From Streptomyces sp. ALI-76-A (lineage in GTDB: Bacteria; Actinomycetota; Actinomycetes; Streptomycetales; Streptomycetaceae), in contig NZ_JASVWB010000004.1 in assembly GCF_030287445.1 (NCBI RefSeq), forward strand, positions 124,001-188,000: a stretch of 64,000 nucleotides of DNA, in the 5' to 3' direction. Of the stretch, positions 17,327-25,902 are shown piece by piece. The first letter of the stretch is position 1. Each line of letters starts with the position of its first letter. The translations under genes and the position numbers were made by a program. The notes beneath the pieces were generated by a model. That model searched no databases and was not told the origin of the DNA. It saw only the letters and a list, made by a program, of their open reading frames with translations.

Positions 17327-17394
17327 GCACACGCCGTCGGCACCTGCGGACGTGCGGCTTCCGCATGCCGTCACGTGTCACTAGCGTCGAGGGA

Positions 17395-20300
17395 ATGACC
17401 GAAGACAGGACCGTGACGGCGGTGACCCGGCCGATCCACGGACACGGTGGGGCACGACGGGCGCTGGCCGCCTTCACGGAAGGGCTGACGCGGGGCGGGG
17501 CGACGCTCGTCGTCACCGGCGACCACGGACTCGGCCGTACGGCACTCCTGGAATGGGCCGCCCACCGCTTCGAGGCCGGCTCCGGGACCGGGTCCGTGGT
17601 ACGGGTCCGGGGGGAGCGGGGCCGGAGCGGGGGGCCGTATGCGGGGCTGGGCGTGCTGGCGGGGGCGCTGGCGGATCTCGGCGGGAGTCGGCGCGGCAGG
17701 GGTGCCGCGGGGCGTGGGGCGGGGACGGCCGGTGTGGAGGGGGGCGGGGTGGCGGGCCGTGGCGCGCGCAGTGGGCCGGAGGGCCGCGCCGGGTGGGGGA
17801 GCGGGCCGGGAGGCGGTCATGCCGAGAGGGGCGGGGCGGGGGGCCCCGCGGCGGGGGAAGGTACGGGCGCCCTCGTCGAGGAGGACCGGGCTGCCGCGCG
17901 ACCGGTGCTGGCCGCACTCCTCCGGGGTGCGGCCGGGCGGGCCCCGTTGCTGGTGTGCGTGGACGACGTCCACCTGTGGGACGCTCCGTCGCGGGCCGTC
18001 CTCGGAGCGGTGGCCGCCCATCCGCACGCGGTCGGCCGGGTCGGGCTGCTGTTGTCCTTCGCCGGGCACCTCGCCGCCGACCCGTACCTCGCCCGATGCC
18101 CATCCGTCGACCTGTCTCCGCTCGCCCCGTCGGAGGCGGCGGCCCTGCTCGACGAGGTGACGGAGCCGGGCGTCGACCGGCCCGTACGCGAGGCGGTCCT
18201 GGACGAGGCGGAGGGCAATCCGGCGTTGCTGCTCGCCCTGGTGAGCCGACTGGCGCGAGCCGGGTCGAACGGTCGTCGCCCACCGTCCCGGCCGTCGGCC
18301 GACGCGGAGACGCTGGCCGGTCTGGTCGGAGGCCGGCCGCTGGCCGGCCTCCCGCCGCAGGCACGCGACCTGGCACTGATCGCGGCGGCCGCGTTACGGG
18401 AGACGGACGACGCGGAGGTCGACGCGAAGCTTGTCCGCGGGGCCGCCGCGCGGATGTCCGCCGGGGCGTCTCCGGATTCCCCGGGGGCGTCGGCGGGTGG
18501 CGCCGAAAGATCGCCGGGTTCCGCCGGGGCGCCGGCCCGCGCCGCGCTTCCGCCGGGCCCCGTGCCGGTTCCCGGCGTACTCGTCCTGGCCGACGGCCGC
18601 TTCCGTTTCGCCGGGGCGCTGATCCGCAAGGCGGTGTACGCCGGTGCCGGCGCCGACCGGTGCCGCGCCGCGCATCGCGCCCTCGCAGCGGTCCTGTCGG
18701 CCGACGGGGACACCCTCTCCGCGCTGCTGCACCGATCCTGGTCCGTGGCGGGCCCCGCGTCCTGGACGGCGGACGCCCTCGCCGCCGCGGCCGACGCCGA
18801 CCGTACGGCCCCGTACCGGCTCCGCTCCGCGGCCTACACCAGGGCCGCCGAACTGACGACGGACGGCCCCGCCCGCGCACACCGGTACACGCTCGCCGCC
18901 GAGCAGGCGCTGACCGCGGGACGCCCGCACCGGGCGCTGCGGCTCCTCACCGAGGCGCGCGGCTGTGCCGCACCGGCCGCCGTGCACGGCCGCGCCGAGC
19001 TGGTCCGGGGGATGGCCGAGCTGCGCGACGGCCCGGTCGCCGATGCCCACGAGACGCTGCTGCTCGCCGCTTCGTTGCTCGCCGCGGACGCGCCCGCACA
19101 GTCGGCCCGTGCCGCCCTCGCCGCCGCGGACGCCGCGTGGGCGGCGGGCGACATGTCCGCGTGCCACAGCGCGCTCGCCTCCGGGGCACGCGTTCCGGAC
19201 GACGCCCGCGACGCCATCGGAACCGGAGGCGCCCTCTACGCCGAAACCGGCGACCACCGCCCCAACGCCTCACCCGGCATCGAGGCGAATGGCTCCGGCG
19301 AGCCCACCGGGGCCGGGACGAACGGTGGCCGGTCCCTCGTCCCGGGCGCCGACGGGGCCGCCCGCACCGCCAGCGGTGAGCCCGCCGGTGGTCGGGTCGG
19401 TGAGGGAGGGCGGGCCGGCTTCGGTGACAGCGGCCGTGTGCCCGCCGGTGGTGGCGTTGGTGGGAGCGCCCGGGCCGAATTCGGTGAGCCCACCGGAACC
19501 GGGACGAACGGTGGCCGGTCCCTCGTCCCGGGCGCCGACGGGGCCGCCCGCACCGCCAGCGGTGAGCCCGCCGGTGGTGGCGTCGGTCAGAGCGCCCCAG
19601 CCGGCTTCGGCCACAACGGAATCAGCAACCGCGAGGCCGCCCGATCCGGTGGCGCGGCAGTCCGTATGGTCGGCGGTGGCCCCGCCGAACCCAGCAGCGG
19701 CGGTCCCGTCCCACCGGCCGCCGGCAAAGCCGCCCGGCCCAGCCTCGGTGAAGCCGCCGGAGCGGAGGGCGCCACGGTCGGCAACCGCGACACCGCGGGA
19801 GCTGACAACCGCGCCGTCCCCGGAGCCGGAGCCGGAGCCGGCAGCCGCGAAGCCCTCCGAGTCGCCCCCGGCGGTCTCCCCGCCTCGGCCGCGCGGCCGG
19901 CGCCCACCGGGCTCCGGCCCGTGCCCACTGATCTCCTCGGTGATCACCGTGCCGGGATGCGTGCCGTGCTCGATGGACGCTTCGACCTGGCCGTTCCGCC
20001 GTTGCGACGGGTCGCGGACGGGGCTCGGGCGTACGACGGGCCGGATGTGTTGATGCGTGCGGCCGCCGCGGCACTGTTGCTCGGGGACGTGGCCGTGGCC
20101 TGCCGGGCCGGGGCGCGGGCCCTGGCGGCTGCCCGGAACCAGGGGTCGGGCGCGCTCGCGGCGCGGGCGCTGGAGTACCTGGCCTACGCCGAGCTGCGTG
20201 CGGGCCGGCACGCGCAGGGGCGGGGCCACGCCGAGGAGGGGCTGCGGGCCGCGCACGCGGCGGGGCAGCGGAACACGGCGGCCCACCACCACGCCGTGCT

Positions 20301-21144
20301 CGCCCTCGCCGCGTCGATCGAAGGGGACACGACCGCGTGCGACGCGCATGTGGACGCCGCGCTGACGACCGCCCGGCGGCACGGTCTGGCCCAGGCCGCC
20401 ACCCTCGCCCACTGGGCGGCGGCCCGTGCCGACCTCGGCTGGGGACGCCCCCTCGACGCCGCCGACCGGCTCGGCCCCCTCGTGCTCCCCGGCCCCCGGC
20501 GCGGCCACTTCGCGGTGTGGATGCTCGCCGTGCCCTGCTTCGTGGAGGCCGCCGTGCTCGCCGGGCGACCCGACGAGGCCCGGGCGGTCATGGACGACTT
20601 CGCCCGGTGGGCCGCCTGCGACGCCGATCCGCACGCCGGCGCCCAACTCGCCCGCTGCCACGCCCTGCTCGCCGCACCGGAGCGGGCCGACGCCTTCTAC
20701 CGTCGGGCCCTCCTCCTGCACGAGCCGGCGGGCGGCGACTTCGAACGGGCCCGGACCGAGCTGTCGTACGGGAAATGGCTGCGCCGTCGGCGCAGACTCC
20801 GGGAGGCCCGGGGCCGGCTCGGGTCGGCCCTGATCGGGTTCGAGCGCTGCGGCGCGCGGGTGTGGGCGGGGCAGACCCGCGGCGAGCTACGGGCGAACGG
20901 GACCGCCGCGTACGCCTCGGGGCCGGGGCCGGACCCGCTGTCCCGGCTGACGCCGCAGCAACTGCGTATCGCCCGCCGGGTCGCCGAGGGCGCCACCAAC
21001 CGGGAGGTCGCGCTCAGCCTCGCGGTGAGCACCCGGACCGTCGACTACCACCTCAGGAACGTCTTCGCCCTCCTCGGCCTGCGGTCCCGGGTCGAACTGG
21101 CCCGCATGGTCGACCAGGCGGAAATGACCCGTGCACACCCCTAG
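17395..21144 (+). CDS. lipR: Large LuxR-family (LAL) regulator, LipR-like
   Basis: The protein has 1249 residues from ATG 17395 (GAGGGA ribosome site). A Walker A-like GDHGLGRT lies at residues 42-49, with Arg where Lys is expected; Walker B is LLVCVDDVHLWD (~184-195). The end (~1184-1240) is a LuxR helix-turn-helix: LTPQQLRIARRVAEGATNRE then VSTRTVDYHLRNVFALLGLR. TPR-like helices fill the middle. Two low-complexity Gly/Ala-rich insertions (residues ~95-165 and ~622-838) make it longer than usual LAL proteins, and the second holds a duplicated 62-codon unit. Position directly after lipA matches LipR, the lipase activator described in Streptomyces, so lipA is its likely target. Confidence 0.82.
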   Translation: MTEDRTVTAVTRPIHGHGGARRALAAFTEGLTRGGATLVVTGDHGLGRTALLEWAAHRFEAGSGTGSVVRVRGERGRSGGPYAGLGVLAGALADLGGSRRGRGAAGRGAGTAGVEGGGVAGRGARSGPEGRAGWGSGPGGGHAERGGAGGPAAGEGTGALVEEDRAAARPVLAALLRGAAGRAPLLVCVDDVHLWDAPSRAVLGAVAAHPHAVGRVGLLLSFAGHLAADPYLARCPSVDLSPLAPSEAAALLDEVTEPGVDRPVREAVLDEAEGNPALLLALVSRLARAGSNGRRPPSRPSADAETLAGLVGGRPLAGLPPQARDLALIAAAALRETDDAEVDAKLVRGAAARMSAGASPDSPGASAGGAERSPGSAGAPARAALPPGPVPVPGVLVLADGRFRFAGALIRKAVYAGAGADRCRAAHRALAAVLSADGDTLSALLHRSWSVAGPASWTADALAAAADADRTAPYRLRSAAYTRAAELTTDGPARAHRYTLAAEQALTAGRPHRALRLLTEARGCAAPAAVHGRAELVRGMAELRDGPVADAHETLLLAASLLAADAPAQSARAALAAADAAWAAGDMSACHSALASGARVPDDARDAIGTGGALYAETGDHRPNASPGIEANGSGEPTGAGTNGGRSLVPGADGAARTASGEPAGGRVGEGGRAGFGDSGRVPAGGGVGGSARAEFGEPTGTGTNGGRSLVPGADGAARTASGEPAGGGVGQSAPAGFGHNGISNREAARSGGAAVRMVGGGPAEPSSGGPVPPAAGKAARPSLGEAAGAEGATVGNRDTAGADNRAVPGAGAGAGSREALRVAPGGLPASAARPAPTGLRPVPTDLLGDHRAGMRAVLDGRFDLAVPPLRRVADGARAYDGPDVLMRAAAAALLLGDVAVACRAGARALAAARNQGSGALAARALEYLAYAELRAGRHAQGRGHAEEGLRAAHAAGQRNTAAHHHAVLALAASIEGDTTACDAHVDAALTTARRHGLAQAATLAHWAAARADLGWGRPLDAADRLGPLVLPGPRRGHFAVWMLAVPCFVEAAVLAGRPDEARAVMDDFARWAACDADPHAGAQLARCHALLAAPERADAFYRRALLLHEPAGGDFERARTELSYGKWLRRRRRLREARGRLGSALIGFERCGARVWAGQTRGELRANGTAAYASGPGPDPLSRLTPQQLRIARRVAEGATNREVALSLAVSTRTVDYHLRNVFALLGLRSRVELARMVDQAEMTRAHP
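19315..19579 (+). repeat. 186-bp-period in-frame repeat inside lipR-like gene
   Basis: A block of about 79 bp beginning GGGACGAACGGTGGCCGGTC is present at 19315-19393 and again at 19501-19579, apparently identical. The period is 186 bp, exactly 62 codons, so the frame is kept. Both copies encode GTNGGRSLVPGADGAARTAS. Near-identity at DNA level suggests a recent duplication. Confidence 0.85.
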
Positions 21145-21278
21145 GGACCGACCGGACGGTATGCCATCCTTCGGGGCAGGACACGTCAGGCGGCAGCGGC
21201 GCCGCGGGCCGACCGGGACATGGCGGGAGGCCGGTCGTGGGCGCGGCGCCGCGAGGCCGAGTTCCGGGGAGGACCGCG

Positions 21279-22598
21279 ATGCAACACGCCGTACGGCCAC
21301 GAACAGTGTTCCGCCCGGGGCCGGCCCCCGTCCCGCAGCCGCGGACGCGTCGCCGTCGGTCGCTGATCGACGCCGACGCCCTGCGCGTCCTGCACCGGGC
21401 CGCGCGGGTGCTCCTGGACGACCTGCCCGAACTCACGGACCGGCTGCTCGGCCTGCTCCAGGACCAGGAACCGGTCTACCGGACCGCCCTGGACAGCGAC
21501 CCCACCGGCACCTGGCAGGAGGTGCACCGCTCGCTGCGGCACAGCGTGACCTCGCTGCTCGATCCCCGGAGCAACCGGGACGCGGCCCGTCGCTGCTCGT
21601 GGAAGATCGGCGTCACCCGTGCCGAACAGGGGCTGCCGCTGGACGCCCTGCTGCACGCCTTCCGGCTGGGCGGGGCGCTGGTGTGGCAGGGGCTGGTGGA
21701 GGAGACATCCCGCCGGGCACCGGAGGACGTCCGGCTGCTCGTGCACGCGGCGGCCGACGTCTGGAACTTCGTCGACGAGCACTGCACGCTCGTGGCGGAC
21801 GCCTATCGGCAGGCCGAACGGCAGCAGGCCTGGCGGCGGGAGAACCGGATACGGCTGCTGACCGCCGCGCTGCTCGACGGCACCAGCCGGATCGTCGACC
21901 TGCCCGAGACGGCCCGGGCGCTGGGCCTGCCCGAGCACGGCCGCTACCTCGTCGTCGCGGTGGCCGGCGAGGACCCTCCGGGCGCTACGGAGGCCCGCGC
22001 CGCCGCCGTGCCGGACGGCTCCCGCGTCCACTGGCACACGGGGGCGGCGGTGGACTACGGGATCGTCCTGGTCGAGGACGACGACCTGCCGGACCGGAAG
22101 CCGAAGAAGGAGCCGGAGCAGGAGCCGGAGCCGGGGGCGGACACCGCGCACCGGCCGGGCGGACTCGCCCCGGGTACGCGGGTCGGCGTCGGCAGCGTGG
22201 TGGAGGGGCTGGCCGCCGTGGGTGACGCGCGCAAGCTCGCGGACCTCGCGCTCGGCATCTGTCCCCAGGCGGGCGGAACCGTCCGGCTGACCGACCATCT
22301 CCCGGCGGCCCTGGTGATCTCCTGCCCGGACCTCGGCAGGGCTCTCGCCGACCGGGTGCTCGGCCCGCTGCTGCGCCTGGAACCGGCCGACCGGGACGTA
22401 CTGGTGGAGACGCTGGCCACCTGGCTCGCCTGTGACGGCTCCGCGCAGCGGGCCGGCGAGCGGCTCTATTGCCACCGCAACACCGTCCTGAACCGGCTGC
22501 GCCGCTGCGAGCAACTGACGGGACGCGAACTGGCCCGCCCCACCGACCTGGTGGAGATCAGCCTCGCCCTGACCGCACACCGCCTGCTGCGCTCCTGA
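21279..22598 (+). CDS. PucR/CdaR-type transcriptional regulator
   Basis: The protein has 439 residues from ATG 21279, with GGGGAGGAC before it. The N-terminal half is helical (an RsbR-like sensor such as WKIGVTRAEQGLPLDALLHA FRLGG). A GGDEF-like central region follows, interrupted by a charged linker (KPKKEPEQEPEPGAD). The C-terminal HTH_30 domain is ETLATWLACDGSAQRAGERL then YCHRNTVLNRLRRCEQLTGR, typical of PucR/CdaR regulators. It precedes the branched-chain-type ABC transporter by 777 bp in the same direction; regulation of that operon is possible but unproven. Confidence 0.85.
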   Translation: MQHAVRPRTVFRPGPAPVPQPRTRRRRSLIDADALRVLHRAARVLLDDLPELTDRLLGLLQDQEPVYRTALDSDPTGTWQEVHRSLRHSVTSLLDPRSNRDAARRCSWKIGVTRAEQGLPLDALLHAFRLGGALVWQGLVEETSRRAPEDVRLLVHAAADVWNFVDEHCTLVADAYRQAERQQAWRRENRIRLLTAALLDGTSRIVDLPETARALGLPEHGRYLVVAVAGEDPPGATEARAAAVPDGSRVHWHTGAAVDYGIVLVEDDDLPDRKPKKEPEQEPEPGADTAHRPGGLAPGTRVGVGSVVEGLAAVGDARKLADLALGICPQAGGTVRLTDHLPAALVISCPDLGRALADRVLGPLLRLEPADRDVLVETLATWLACDGSAQRAGERLYCHRNTVLNRLRRCEQLTGRELARPTDLVEISLALTAHRLLRS

Positions 22599-22792
22599 CA
22601 GTGCCCTCGCGCGCCGACGCCCGACACCGGCGGTCCCCTCGAGCCCAGGCCGCCCGCCGACGCTCAGGCCTGCGCTGCCTCTCAGCTCGCTTCGACGGTT
22701 CTGAGTACCGGCGGCGGGCCGGGCGCGGCTGGAAGCAGGGCGCAGTGGCCGCGAGGGGACGACCGGGCCCGGCCGGCTCAAGGGTGCGCCAG

Positions 22793-22931
22793 GCGTCACG
22801 CGTCACAGCGCTGGGCTGTCGCGGCGACCAGCTTGTTGGCGATGCTCAGCAGGAGGTAGACGAGCAGCACCGCGTCACGCGTCACGGTTCACGCGTCACG
22901 CGCTGGGCGTCAGGCGTCACGGTTCACGCGT
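22793..22931. repeat. GCGTCAC repeat cluster
   Basis: GCGTCAC occurs at 22793, 22800, 22872, 22879, 22893 and 22914. An 18-bp unit GCGTCACGGTTCACGCGT is repeated at 22879-22896 and 22914-22931. The tandem pair GCGTCACGCGTCAC flanks a short membrane-protein-like tail on both sides. Confidence 0.85.
22799..22880 (-). pseudogene. Membrane-protein C-terminal relic
   Basis: The minus strand reads DAVLLVYLLLSIANKLVAAT followed by AQRCDA and TGA. A hydrophobic helix followed by a short polar tail resembles the end of an integral membrane permease. No start or upstream helices exist; the fragment is bounded on both sides by GCGTCAC repeats. Family not identified. Confidence 0.35.
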
Positions 22932-23375
22932 CCCCCGATTGCCGTCGGGCCCCAGGCCCACGAGTCAGCCGCGCCCGTCGTTCCCCTGAGCCTGCCCTCG
23001 CGCCGACGCCCGGCCGTTCCGCGCCCGACGGAGCCCCATCGGCGACCTCGCCCGAGAACCACCCTGCGCACCCGACCGGCACCCGCAGCCAGCACCCACC
23101 CAACACGCATCCACACCCGACCGGCCCGCACCCAGCCCACGCCCGACACACCCGCACCCGACCGCCCCGCGCACTCCACCCGCCGCCCCCTCCGCGCCCC
23201 TGCACCCTCCCCCGGCCGCCAACCCCCTGGGCACCCGCACAGACTCTCCCCACCCGCACTGGGAGGGCGCAGCGACCATGGCGTAAGCCCTGGTCCGGTG
23301 CCCGGTGTGCGTGCTGTCGTGAGCTCCCCTTTCCCCGCAGTCCCGTGCCGCCCGGCACGGATCCGAGGAGCCGCG

Positions 23376-24197
23376 ATGCCCGACGCACCACCGGACGAGC
23401 AGCCCGCCCTGCACGTCGAAGGACTCGACGTGACGTACGGACGCGCCCTGTCCGCCCTCCGCTCCGTGTCGCTGACCGTTCCGCACGGCGGCGTCGTCAC
23501 CCTGCTCGGTGCCAACGGCGCCGGCAAGACGACGCTGCTGCGGGCGGTGTCGGGCACGCTGCGCCTGCACCGCGGCACGATCACGGCCGGACACATCCGC
23601 TACGGCTCGACACGACTCGACGGCCGGGACCCGGTCGCGGCGGTCCGCGCCGGAGTCGTCCAGGTACCGGAGGGCAGGCGCGTGTTCGCCGGGCTCACCG
23701 TCGACGAGAACCTGCGCAGCGGCGGCCTCGGCCTCGGCCGTCGTGCGCCGGCGCAGGTCCGCGAGGCCCGGGAGCGGGTCCTCGCCCTCTTCCCGAGGCT
23801 CGCCGAACGCACCCGTCAGGCCGCCGGTCTGCTGTCCGGAGGGGAACAGCAGATGCTGGCCATCGGCCGCGCCCTGATGGCGGCGCCGCGCCTGCTCCTC
23901 CTGGACGAGCCGTCGCTCGGGCTGGCGCCGCAGATGGTGCGCCGCATCGGCGAGGTCGTCCGGGAGATCAACGCCCAGGGCACGGCCGTGCTGCTGGTCG
24001 AACAGAACGCCGGCATGGCGCTCTCGCTGGCGGACCACGCGTACGTCCTGGAGGTCGGCGAGGTCCGGCTGTCCGGGCCCGCCGACGAACTCGCCCGGAC
24101 CGACGCGGTACGCCGCCTCTACCTCGGTGAGCAGGCCGACACCGACGGCCCCGCCGACGGGAACCGCCCCGCCGACTCCGGCCGGGGGGTCGCGTGA
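23376..24197 (+). CDS. livF: HAAT ABC transporter ATPase, LivF type
   Basis: The protein has 273 residues from ATG 23376 (GAGGAG ribosome site). It has Walker A GANGAGKTT, signature LLSGGEQQML, Walker B LLLLDEPS and the LivF-typical PEGRRVFAGLTVDENL and SLGLAPQMV blocks. It is one of two ATPases of a hydrophobic-amino-acid-type importer. A proline/asparagine-rich tail extends past the family's usual end. First gene of a five-gene operon; its GTGA end overlaps the start of livG. Substrates of this family include branched-chain amino acids, urea, amides and aromatic acids. Confidence 0.92.
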   Translation: MPDAPPDEQPALHVEGLDVTYGRALSALRSVSLTVPHGGVVTLLGANGAGKTTLLRAVSGTLRLHRGTITAGHIRYGSTRLDGRDPVAAVRAGVVQVPEGRRVFAGLTVDENLRSGGLGLGRRAPAQVREARERVLALFPRLAERTRQAAGLLSGGEQQMLAIGRALMAAPRLLLLDEPSLGLAPQMVRRIGEVVREINAQGTAVLLVEQNAGMALSLADHAYVLEVGEVRLSGPADELARTDAVRRLYLGEQADTDGPADGNRPADSGRGVA

Positions 24198-25009
24198 ACG
24201 TCCCCGCACCCGGCCCGCGGACCGGCCCGCCTCCCGTGCTCCAGGTACGGGACGTCACCGTGCGCTTCGCGGGTCTGACCGCGCTCGACGAGGTGTCCTT
24301 CACCGTCGCCCCGGGCTCGGTGCACGCCCTCATCGGCCCGAACGGGGCCGGCAAGTCCACCTGTTTCAACGTCCTGTCCGGCCTGTGCCGGCCCGCCGCA
24401 GGCACCGTCCTGCTCGGCGACGCGGAGCTGACCCGGCTCGCCCCGCACCGGATCGCCGCACTCGGTGTGGCGCGGACCTTCCAGAACATCGTCACCACCG
24501 AGGGAACCGTGGCCGACAACCTGATGCTCGGCCGGCACGCGCTGTCCCGCGCGGGCTTCGCGGCCAGCGCACTGCGCCTGCCGCGCGCCGTGCGCGAACA
24601 GCGCGAACACCTGGCCAAGGCCCGCGAGATCGCCGAACTCGTCGGTCTCGGAGGGCACTTCGACACTCCGGTGGCACTGCTGCCGTACGGCGACCGCAAG
24701 CGTGTGGAGTTCGCCCGGGCGCTGTGCCTGGAACCGAGCGTGCTGCTGCTCGACGAGCCGGTGGCCGGCATGAACGCCGCCGAACGCGCCCGCACCGCCG
24801 AGGTGGTCCGGGACGTCCGCGCCGAACTCGGCCTGTCCGTGGTGCTGGTGGAGCACGACATGGGACTGGTCATGCGGCTGGCCGACGAGGTCACCGTCCT
24901 CGACTTCGGACGCGCCCTCGCCCACGGCACCCCCGACGAGGTCCGGCGGAACCCCGAGGTGCTGCGCGCCTACCTCGGCACCGAGGCACCGGGGGAGGAC
25001 GCGGCATGA
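24194..25009 (+). CDS. livG: HAAT ABC transporter ATPase, LivG type
   Basis: The protein has 271 residues from GTG 24194, overlapping livF by 4 bp. It has Walker A GPNGAGKST, the family block VARTFQNIVTTEGTVADNLM, Walker B LLLLDEPVAGMN and VVLVEHDMGLVMRLAD. The signature segment is LPYGDRKRVEFARAL, the LPYG variant normal for LivG but with Asp in place of the usual Gln. It ends ATGA into livH. It pairs with LivF to power import through LivH/LivM. Confidence 0.92.
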   Translation: MNVPAPGPRTGPPPVLQVRDVTVRFAGLTALDEVSFTVAPGSVHALIGPNGAGKSTCFNVLSGLCRPAAGTVLLGDAELTRLAPHRIAALGVARTFQNIVTTEGTVADNLMLGRHALSRAGFAASALRLPRAVREQREHLAKAREIAELVGLGGHFDTPVALLPYGDRKRVEFARALCLEPSVLLLDEPVAGMNAAERARTAEVVRDVRAELGLSVVLVEHDMGLVMRLADEVTVLDFGRALAHGTPDEVRRNPEVLRAYLGTEAPGEDAA

Positions 25010-25902
25010 CCGGCCTCCTCGACAACCTCCTCAACGGACTGGCCCTCGGCGCGGTGTACGCGCTCGTCGCCCTCGGTTTCGTCGTCATCTTCAAGGCGTC
25101 GGGCGTACTGAACTTCGCCCACGGCTCGCTGCTCCTGCTCGGCGGCTACCTCACCGCCGTCCTGCACGACGACCTCGGCTTCGCCGGCGCGCTCGCGGCG
25201 GCCGTCCTGGTCACGGCGGCGGTGGCCGGCGCCCTGGACCGGCTGCTGCTCCAGCGCGGGGAGCAGGGCCCGCACGCCGCCCACGTGCAGACCATCGTGA
25301 CCATCGGCGTCGACATCGTCCTGGTGACCGACCTGGCCCGGCGCATCGGCGGTGACCTGCTCACCCTGGGCGACCCGTGGGGCGACTCGGTGCGCACCCT
25401 GGGACCGGTGACCGTGGCGGACAGCAGGCTGGCCGCCATCGCCGTGTCGAGCGTGGTCATCGCCGCCGTCTTCGCCCTCTTCCGGTACACCGACTGGGGG
25501 TTGTCCCTGCGCGCGGCGGCCGAGGACCAGGAAGCCGCCGCGCTGATGGGCGTACGGCTGACGCGGGTGCGCACCGTCGCCTGGTGCCTGGCCGGCGCCC
25601 TCGCCGCGCTGGCCGCGGTGTTCCTCGCCGCGTTCCCGGCGCCCGGCCTGGAACGCACCACCGGCCAGATCGCGCTGAAGGCGTTCCCCGCGGCGATCCT
25701 CGGCGGCATGGCCTCACCGCCCGGCGCCCTCGCCGGCAGCCTGCTGATCGGGATGACCGAGGCCCTCGTCGCGGGCTACCAGTCCGAACTGCACGTCCTG
25801 GGCGAGGGATTCGGCGACGTGGCCCCGTACGCCGTGATGGTGCTCGTGCTTCTCGTACGGCCCGCGGGGCTGTTCGGTGCGAAAGGAACGGCCCGTGTCT
25901 GA
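25006..25902 (+). CDS. livH: HAAT ABC transporter permease, LivH type
   Basis: The protein has 298 residues from ATG 25006, overlapping livG by 4 bp. It has about eight hydrophobic helices and the LivH signatures LNGLALGAVYALVALGF, GVLNFAHGSLLLLGGY and the cytoplasmic ATPase-coupling loop RAAAEDQEAAALMGVRLTRV. AFPAAILGGMASPPGALAGS is the conserved later loop. The inner-membrane half-channel partner of LivM. Confidence 0.92.
   Translation: MTGLLDNLLNGLALGAVYALVALGFVVIFKASGVLNFAHGSLLLLGGYLTAVLHDDLGFAGALAAAVLVTAAVAGALDRLLLQRGEQGPHAAHVQTIVTIGVDIVLVTDLARRIGGDLLTLGDPWGDSVRTLGPVTVADSRLAAIAVSSVVIAAVFALFRYTDWGLSLRAAAEDQEAAALMGVRLTRVRTVAWCLAGALAALAAVFLAAFPAPGLERTTGQIALKAFPAAILGGMASPPGALAGSLLIGMTEALVAGYQSELHVLGEGFGDVAPYAVMVLVLLVRPAGLFGAKGTARV

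Larger units (their letters stand above)
22599..23375. other. Long repeat-rich intergenic region
   Basis: No intact gene is visible. 22793-22931 holds six copies of GCGTCAC, including two copies of GCGTCACGGTTCACGCGT at 22879 and 22914. Between them, minus strand 22870-22799 reads VLLVYLLLSIANKLVAAT then AQRCDA and a stop, which looks like the tail of a lost membrane protein. 22940-23290 is strongly strand-asymmetric (C and A on the + strand), with repeated CACCC/ACCCG words. The ribosome-binding site of livF lies at the end. Confidence 0.6.

Noticed and set aside
22793..22931. CRISPR array from the GCGTCAC repeats
   Set aside because: Repeats are too short and irregularly spaced, with no regular spacers and no cas genes.
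22924..23391. Minus-strand ORFs in the C/A-rich block
   Set aside because: Gly/Arg/Val repeats without a ribosome-binding site or similarity; they reflect the skewed composition rather than coding.
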